Shown here piece after piece: positions 58,591 through 64,000 of a DNA stretch of 64,000 bases. The translations under genes and the position numbers were made by a program. The number at the start of each line of letters is the position of its first letter. The first letter of the stretch is position 1. The notes under the pieces are model-generated. The model worked only from the letters and a program-made list of their open reading frames with translations, made no database searches and was not told the origin of the DNA. Source of the stretch: Cetobacterium_A somerae (GTDB lineage: Bacteria; Fusobacteriota; Fusobacteriia; Fusobacteriales; Fusobacteriaceae); NCBI RefSeq assembly GCF_044784365.2, contig NZ_CP173065.2, one strand, 5' to 3'.

Positions 58591-59199
58591 ATGGAATTTT
58601 TATACAAAATATTTGAACAAATATTGCTATTTATAAATGGAATTACAGGAAATTTCGGTTTAGCTATAATAGGATTAACAATATTAATAAAAATAATATT
58701 ATTACCGTTAACATTGAAACAAGATAAATCAATGAAAAAAATGAAAGAGTTACAACCAATATTAGAGCAATACAAAGAAAAATATGGTCATGATAAAAAT
58801 TTATTAAACCAGAAAACAATGGAACTTTACAAAGAAAAAAATGTAAATCCGGCTGGAGGATGTTTACCACTTTTAGTTCAATTACCAATTTTATGGGCAC
58901 TATTTGGTGTTTTAAGAGCTGAAAGAGGAATTGTTCCTGCTGAATCATTCTTATGGATGAATTTATTACAACCGGATCCTTATTATATATTACCTGTTTT
59001 AAATGGAGTTGTTGCATTTATTCAACAAAAATTAACAGGAACAGATAGTAATCCACAAATGAAACAAATGATGTATATTTTCCCAGTAATGATGGTATTT
59101 ATTTCTTATAAAATGCCAGCAGGACTACAAGTTTATTGGTTAACATCAAGCTTCGTGGGAATCGTACAGCAATATTTCATAATGAAAAAAGGAGACTAA
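58591..59199 (+). CDS. yidC: membrane protein insertase YidC/Oxa1
   Basis: This 202-residue protein contains only the conserved five-helix insertase core and lacks the large periplasmic P1 domain seen in most Gram-negatives. Core features are IIGLTILIKIILLPLTLKQDKSMKKMKELQP with the groove arginine/lysine region and PAGLQVYWLTSSFVGIVQQYF near the C terminus. I start at ATG 58591 with GGAGG upstream; the frame is open 45 bp further upstream but overlaps yidD. Confidence 0.94.
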   Translation: MEFLYKIFEQILLFINGITGNFGLAIIGLTILIKIILLPLTLKQDKSMKKMKELQPILEQYKEKYGHDKNLLNQKTMELYKEKNVNPAGGCLPLLVQLPILWALFGVLRAERGIVPAESFLWMNLLQPDPYYILPVLNGVVAFIQQKLTGTDSNPQMKQMMYIFPVMMVFISYKMPAGLQVYWLTSSFVGIVQQYFIMKKGD

Positions 59200-59209
59200 G
59201 ACTAGAGTT

Positions 59210-59947
59210 ATGGAAAATATAATTGAAATCAAAGCGAGTAATAGAGAAGTTGCTATTGCTAGAGCTATAAAGATATTGGAGGTTACTGCTGATCAAGTTG
59301 TTCAAGTTACTGAATTAGAGAAGCCTAAGTCGTTCTTTGGTTTTTTTGCTAAAGATGGATTATATAAAGTTGAAGTTAGCAGAGAAGTAGAAGCTGAAGA
59401 GATTAAGATTTCAGGTCCAGAAAAAGATGAAGTAGTGAAAACTACAGAGAAATCAGAAACTGACATAGAAGCAGAACAAGAAAAAAAAGAATCAAAAAAA
59501 GAGTTAAAAGAAAATAGAGAAAAAGAGATAATAAAAACATCTCAAGAGTTATTAAATAAAATGGGACTTGAATTAGAAGTTGAAATTTTAAGATTAGAGG
59601 GTAGAAATTGTGTTATAAACCTTTACGGTGAAGATAATGGAATAATTATTGGAAAAAAAGGTAAAACATTAAATAGCTATGAATATCTGTTAAATACTTT
59701 AATTAAAGATGTTAGAATAGATGTTGATGTAGAAGGATTTAAAGAAAAAAGAAATGTAACATTAAGAGATTTAGCAAGAAAAATGGCTGAAAAAGCTATG
59801 AAAACTACTAAACCAATAAAATTAAATCCGATGCCACCAAGAGAAAGAAAAATTATACATGAAGTTGTTAATAAATATTCGGAATTAGATACTTATAGCG
59901 AAGGAAAAGACCCTAAAAGATATATTGTTATTAGAAAAAAGAAATAG
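59210..59947 (+). CDS. khpB: Jag/KhpB RNA-binding protein
   Basis: This 245-residue protein has a Jag-N domain (1-50, AIARAIKILEVTADQVVQVTELEKPKSFFGFFAKDG), an acidic/basic linker (55-115), a KH domain (about 120-180, containing GIIIGKKGKTLNSYEYL) and an R3H domain (185-245, containing PMPPRERKIIHEVV). KhpB binds RNA and affects cell elongation in Gram-positives. The place between yidC and mnmE is standard. Confidence 0.95.
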   Translation: MENIIEIKASNREVAIARAIKILEVTADQVVQVTELEKPKSFFGFFAKDGLYKVEVSREVEAEEIKISGPEKDEVVKTTEKSETDIEAEQEKKESKKELKENREKEIIKTSQELLNKMGLELEVEILRLEGRNCVINLYGEDNGIIIGKKGKTLNSYEYLLNTLIKDVRIDVDVEGFKEKRNVTLRDLARKMAEKAMKTTKPIKLNPMPPRERKIIHEVVNKYSELDTYSEGKDPKRYIVIRKKK

Positions 59948-59958
59948 GGGTGAGTTAT

Positions 59959-61326
59959 ATGTTTGATACTATTGCTGCCATTTCAACTCCAAGAGGAGAA
60001 GGTGGAATAGGAATTGTTAGAATGTCAGGAAGTGATTCTTTATGTATACTAACAAAAATATTTAAACCTATATCAAAGAAAGAAGTTAGTGAGCTTAGAA
60101 ACTTTAGTATTAACTATGGTCATCTTTATGATGGAGATGAAATTATAGATGAAGTTTTAGTTTCAATAATGAAAGGACCTAACACTTATACAAAAGAAGA
60201 TATTGTAGAAATAAACTGTCACGGTGGATTTCTAATTACAGAAAAAGTTTTAGAATTAGTTTTAAAAAGTGGAGCTAGAATAGCTGAAATAGGTGAATTT
60301 ACTAGAAGAGCTTTCATGAATGGAAGACTAGATTTAACTCAAGCTGAAGCTGTAATAGATTTAATACATGGAAAAACTGATAAAAGTATATCATTATCAT
60401 TAAATCAACTTAGAGGAGATTTAAGAGAGCAAATTGATATATTAAAAAAACAACTTTTAGATGTTTCTGCACATGTTAATGTAGTTTTAGATTATCCTGA
60501 AGAAGGAATAGATGATCCATTACCACATGACTTAGTTGAAAATTTACATAACGTTGTAAATACAACAGATACTTTAATTAAATCTTATAATAAAGGAAAA
60601 ATGATTAAAGAGGGTGTAAAAACAGCTATTGTAGGAAAGCCTAATGTTGGAAAGTCAAGTTTATTAAACTCTATTCTAAGAGAAGAGAGAGCTATAGTAA
60701 CTCATATAGCTGGAACTACTAGAGACGTTATTGAAGAAGTTGTTAATCTAAATGGAATTCCTTTAGTTTTAGTGGATACTGCAGGAATAAGAAAAACAGA
60801 TGATTTAGTAGAAAATATAGGTGTAGAAAAATCAAAAGAGTTAATTGAAAAGGCAGATTTAGTTTTATTTGTTGTTGATAACTCTAGAGAATTAGATGAA
60901 GAAGATTTAAAAATACATGAAAGAATTCATGCTGATAAAGTTATAGGTCTTATAAACAAAACAGATGTTGAATCTAAATTAGATATAACACCATTAACAA
61001 AAATAAAAAAATGGATAAAAATTTCTGCATTAGAAAAAATAGGAATAGATTCAATGGAGAAAGAGATATACAATTATGTTATTTCTGGTCAAGTTGAAGA
61101 TAGTTCACAAAAATTAGTTATTACTAATGTTAGACATAAGTCAGCATTAGAAAAAACTAAGCAAGCAGTGGAAAATATATTTGAAACAATAGATATGGGA
61201 TTACCAATGGATTTAATAGCTGTAGATTTAAAAGAAGCTTTAGATTCATTGTCAGAGGTAACAGGAGAGATTAGTAATGAAGATCTTTTAGATCATATCT
61301 TTAGTAATTTCTGTGTAGGAAAATAA
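59959..61326 (+). CDS. mnmE: tRNA modification GTPase MnmE
   Basis: With MnmG, MnmE makes 5-carboxymethylaminomethyl-uridine at wobble U34. The 455-residue protein has the TrmE N-domain (MFDTIAAISTPRGEGGIGIVRMSG), a helical domain, an inserted G domain (GKPNVGKSSLLNS, DTAGIR, NKTD) and the C-terminal CVGK with the catalytic cysteine. I start at ATG 59959; a GTG three codons upstream is part of the ribosome binding site AGGGGTGAG. Confidence 0.96.
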   Translation: MFDTIAAISTPRGEGGIGIVRMSGSDSLCILTKIFKPISKKEVSELRNFSINYGHLYDGDEIIDEVLVSIMKGPNTYTKEDIVEINCHGGFLITEKVLELVLKSGARIAEIGEFTRRAFMNGRLDLTQAEAVIDLIHGKTDKSISLSLNQLRGDLREQIDILKKQLLDVSAHVNVVLDYPEEGIDDPLPHDLVENLHNVVNTTDTLIKSYNKGKMIKEGVKTAIVGKPNVGKSSLLNSILREERAIVTHIAGTTRDVIEEVVNLNGIPLVLVDTAGIRKTDDLVENIGVEKSKELIEKADLVLFVVDNSRELDEEDLKIHERIHADKVIGLINKTDVESKLDITPLTKIKKWIKISALEKIGIDSMEKEIYNYVISGQVEDSSQKLVITNVRHKSALEKTKQAVENIFETIDMGLPMDLIAVDLKEALDSLSEVTGEISNEDLLDHIFSNFCVGK

Positions 61327-61332
61327 AAGGTA

Positions 61333-61371
61333 TTAGCCACAGATTTATTGTCTGTGGCTATAATTTTTTTG
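61333..61371 (+). terminator. terminator between mnmE and mnmG
   Basis: TAGCCACAGA-TTTATTG-TCTGTGGCTA followed by TAATTTTTTT, a strong intrinsic terminator. Confidence 0.88.
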
Positions 61372-61413
61372 ATGTTTATTTATGTATATGGACAAAAATA
61401 AAAGGAGAAATAT

Positions 61414-63264
61414 ATGACTTTTAAATATGATGTAATAGTTGTTGGTGGAGGACACGCTGGAGTTGAAGCTGCTTTAGCAAGTGCTAGATTGAATAGAAAA
61501 ACATTACTTTTTACATTGGCATTAGATAATATAGGAATGATGTCATGTAATCCATCTATAGGTGGACCTGGAAAAAGTAATTTAGTTGCAGAGATTGATG
61601 TTTTAGGTGGAGAGATGGGAAGGCATACAGATCAATATAATCTTCAATTAAAACATTTAAATACAAGTAAAGGTCCTGCTGCTAGAATAACAAGAGGACA
61701 AGCTGACAAATTTTTATATAGAACAAAAATGAAAACATTACTTGAAGAAACTGAAAATTTAGAGATTATGCAAGATAGTGTAGATGAACTTTTAGTTGAA
61801 AATGATATGATAAAAGGTGTTAAAACAGCTTTAGGAATTGAATATTTCGCAGAAACAGTTGTATTAGCTACAGGAACATTCTTAAAAGGAAGAATAGTTA
61901 TAGGTGATGTAAAATATCCTGCTGGAAGAATGGGTGAAAATTCAGCTGAAAAATTATCAGATAGTTTACAAAAAAATGGAGTACATTTAGAAAGATATCA
62001 AACAGCAACTCCTCCAAGAATAGATAAGAGAACTGTAGATTTTTCTGTTATGAAGCCACTTTATGGAGAGGAACATCCTAGATATTTTTCTATATATACA
62101 CAAAAAGAAAAAAATAATGTAGTTCCAACATGGTTAACTCATACTTCAGAGGAAACTTTAAATGTAACAAAAGAGATGTTAAAATTTTCTCCAATAGTTT
62201 CTGGAATAATTGAAACACATGGACCTAGACACTGTCCATCTTTAGATAGAAAAGTTTTAAACTTTCCAGATAAATATGATCATCAGATATTTTTAGAGTT
62301 AGAATCAAGTGAATCAAATGAGCTTTATGTAAATGGATTAACGACAGCAATGCCACCGTTTGCTCAAGAAGCTATGTTAAAATCTATCAAAGGTCTAGAA
62401 AATGCTAAAATAATGAGATATGGTTATGCAGTAGAATATGATTATGCACCTGCATCACAATTATATCCAAGTTTAGAAAGCAAAAAAATAAGAGGATTAT
62501 ATTTTGCAGGTCAAATAAATGGTACATCTGGATATGAAGAGGCAGCAACACAAGGATTTATTGCTGGAGTTAATGCAGCAAGGAAAACATTAAATAAACA
62601 ACCTGTAATTTTTGATAGAAGTGAAGGATATATAGGAGTACTAGTTGATGATATCATTCATAAAAAGACACCAGAGCCTTATAGAGTCTTACCATCTAGA
62701 TCAGAGTATAGATTGACACTTAGATTTGATAATGGTTTTATGAGACTATTAGATAAAGCTGAGGAGATTGGAATTGTTCCAGAAGATAAAATTAATTATT
62801 TAAAAAAATGTAGAGAAGATGTATATAAAGAGATTGAGAGAATAAAAGAAACAAAAGTTCCTATGAAAGATGCTAATGAATTATTAGAAAAAAAGGGAGC
62901 GGAACAAAGATTAACTAAAGGTGTTCAAGCAAATGAACTTCTTAAATTTAAAGAGGTTTCATATGATGATTTAGCTCATTTGTTACATATTCCTGAATAT
63001 CCTGAATTTGTAAAAAATCAAATTGAGACGATGATAAAGTATGAAGTATTTATTGAAAGAGAAAGAGAGCAGATAGAAAGATTTAAAAGATTAGAAGCTT
63101 TAAGTATTCCAGAAGATTTTGATTTTGATACTGTAACTGGTATTTCAAATATAGCTAAAGCTGGATTAAAAGAGATTAAACCTCTTTCAATAGGAGAAGC
63201 TTCAAGAATAAGTGGAGTAACAGGAAATGATATAGCGTTACTTTTAGCAACTTTAAAAAAATAA
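61414..63264 (+). CDS. mnmG: tRNA uridine 5-carboxymethylaminomethyl modification enzyme MnmG
   Basis: This FAD-dependent partner of MnmE has 616 residues: the FAD motif VVGGGHAGVEAALASARL at the N terminus, CNPSIGGPGKSNLVAEIDVLGG, the second signature GLYFAGQINGTSGYEEAATQGFIAG and a C-terminal MnmE-binding helical domain. AAAGGAG precedes the ATG. Confidence 0.97.
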   Translation: MTFKYDVIVVGGGHAGVEAALASARLNRKTLLFTLALDNIGMMSCNPSIGGPGKSNLVAEIDVLGGEMGRHTDQYNLQLKHLNTSKGPAARITRGQADKFLYRTKMKTLLEETENLEIMQDSVDELLVENDMIKGVKTALGIEYFAETVVLATGTFLKGRIVIGDVKYPAGRMGENSAEKLSDSLQKNGVHLERYQTATPPRIDKRTVDFSVMKPLYGEEHPRYFSIYTQKEKNNVVPTWLTHTSEETLNVTKEMLKFSPIVSGIIETHGPRHCPSLDRKVLNFPDKYDHQIFLELESSESNELYVNGLTTAMPPFAQEAMLKSIKGLENAKIMRYGYAVEYDYAPASQLYPSLESKKIRGLYFAGQINGTSGYEEAATQGFIAGVNAARKTLNKQPVIFDRSEGYIGVLVDDIIHKKTPEPYRVLPSRSEYRLTLRFDNGFMRLLDKAEEIGIVPEDKINYLKKCREDVYKEIERIKETKVPMKDANELLEKKGAEQRLTKGVQANELLKFKEVSYDDLAHLLHIPEYPEFVKNQIETMIKYEVFIEREREQIERFKRLEALSIPEDFDFDTVTGISNIAKAGLKEIKPLSIGEASRISGVTGNDIALLLATLKK

Positions 63265-63282
63265 TAGTACTACGGACAATAA

Positions 63283-63332
63283 TAAAAACTGTAAAGATAA
63301 AGTTAAATAACTTGTATTTACAGTTTTTTTGT
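63283..63332 (+). terminator. terminator after mnmG
   Basis: AAAAACTGTAAA and TTTACAGTTTTTTT form a stem around a 24-base loop, ending in a T-run. Confidence 0.75.
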
Positions 63333-63371
63333 TATACTTATAACTATAAAATAGATTTTGGAGGAAAAATA

Positions 63372-64000
63372 GTGATTATTAGTGATTATCATATACACAG
63401 TAGTTTTTCTGGAGATTCTGTAGAAGATTTAGATAGAATTTGTAGAAAAGCAAAAGAATTAGGTATTAAAGAGATTGCAATAACTGATCATATGGATTTA
63501 GATGTAATTGGGACAACTAATAGTAATGATTTTATGTTAAATTTAGATGAATACGTTCCGACGATTTTAAAGTTAAAAGATCAATATAAGGATGACTTAG
63601 ATATAAAATTAGGGATGGAATTTGGAATTCAAAGACATCTAGGAGAAGTTGGAGATAAAATTATAGAAAAATATCCATTTGATTTTATAATATCTTCTGT
63701 TCATAGTGTGGATAAATTACTTTTAGATCAAAAGGAGTTTTGGGAAAATAAAACGAGAGAACAAGCTCATGATAAATATTTTTTAGAAATATTAAAAAGT
63801 GTAGAAAACTTCAATAGGTTTAGTGTTCAAGGTCATCTTGACTTTATTACAAGATATGGCGGTATTGACAAAAAAGGTTTTATAGATTATATAAGATATC
63901 AAGATATAATCGATGAGATTTTAAAAAAAATTATTTCCAAAGGAAAGGGTATTGAAATTAATACTTCTGGAATAAGATATAATGAGAATAGATTTTATCC
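63372..64000 (+). CDS. PHP-domain phosphoesterase, histidinol-phosphatase type (3' cut by window end)
   Basis: The frame opens at GTG 63372 with GGAGG upstream and runs past the window end, so 209 codons are visible. The PHP metal motifs are present: DYHIHSSFSGD at the start, ITDHMDLD near residue 40, GMEFGIQ near 80, SSVHSVD near 112 and QGHLDFITRYG near 155. This pattern is typical of HisK-type histidinol-phosphatases, but no other his gene is seen, so other phosphoesters are possible. Confidence 0.88.
   Translation, partial: MIISDYHIHSSFSGDSVEDLDRICRKAKELGIKEIAITDHMDLDVIGTTNSNDFMLNLDEYVPTILKLKDQYKDDLDIKLGMEFGIQRHLGEVGDKIIEKYPFDFIISSVHSVDKLLLDQKEFWENKTREQAHDKYFLEILKSVENFNRFSVQGHLDFITRYGGIDKKGFIDYIRYQDIIDEILKKIISKGKGIEINTSGIRYNENRFY

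Overview
The window is low-GC bacterial DNA that I read as chromosomal sequence from a diderm anaerobe of the Fusobacteriota, most like Cetobacterium or Fusobacterium. The genus is inferred, not proven. The support is the strong A/T codon bias, TonB-ExbB-ExbD together with short non-lipoprotein signal peptides, Na+-coupled citrate fermentation, a B12-controlled cbiK locus and the gene content overall.

Layout. Positions 1-9857 hold two tandem rRNA operons on the minus strand, the first cut by the window edge; they are nearly identical and have no spacer tRNA. Positions 10079-13570 hold a DUF1576 membrane protein gene divergent from a psuK-psuG pseudouridine catabolism operon, with a 38-bp palindrome between them. 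Positions 13677-18877 hold tRNA-Gln and the housekeeping run mfd-mazG-rqcP-ispE-spoVG. Positions 19004-28609 hold a citrate fermentation operon (split oxaloacetate decarboxylase, citDEF, citrate carrier), a GntR regulator and bioA. Positions 28700-34862 hold rpoN, tonB-exbBD, a Met-rich exported protein and a FecCD-type ABC importer whose permease gene is frameshifted. Positions 34933-40060 hold an M23 endopeptidase and a cobalamin-riboswitch operon (cbiK plus a BtuFCD-like importer). Positions 40189-49025 hold an ABC exporter, a cystine/cysteine degradation operon with a sigma-54 activator, and a NifX-like/DUF134 pair. Positions 49062-54948 hold metNIQ under a SAM riboswitch, alr, ptsI and ptsH. 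Positions 55174-57800 hold a plasmid-type replication initiator and an iteron array. Positions 57799-64000 hold rpmH-rnpA-yidD-yidC-jag-mnmE-mnmG and a partial PHP phosphatase gene.

The most striking region is 55-58 kb. The rpmH-rnpA-yidC-jag-mnmE-mnmG cluster normally lies beside dnaA and oriC. Here the divergent neighbour is instead a winged-helix replication initiator of plasmid type. The 763-bp AT-rich gap contains six same-orientation 18-21 bp repeats whose start-to-start spacings (53, 104, 104, 105, 95 bp) are close to whole helical turns. Nearly all genes to the left run leftward and all genes to the right run rightward, as expected of a bidirectional chromosomal origin. The initiator gene ends at an A AAA AAG heptamer, the dnaX-type -1 frameshift signal. 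The -1 frame then continues for 220 codons, and its first 76 codons contain no ATG, GTG or TTG start. This suggests a long and a short form of the initiator.

Two other regulatory stories are legible from sequence. A sigma-54 activator gene lies next to cyuA (cysteine desulfidase), which has a good -24/-12 promoter and three TTTTCA-N3-TGAAAA palindromes upstream; rpoN is also in the window. The psuK product carries its own winged-helix domain, and the palindrome overlapping its transcription start is a candidate operator that could link psuKG to the divergent DUF1576 gene, a possible pseudouridine transporter.
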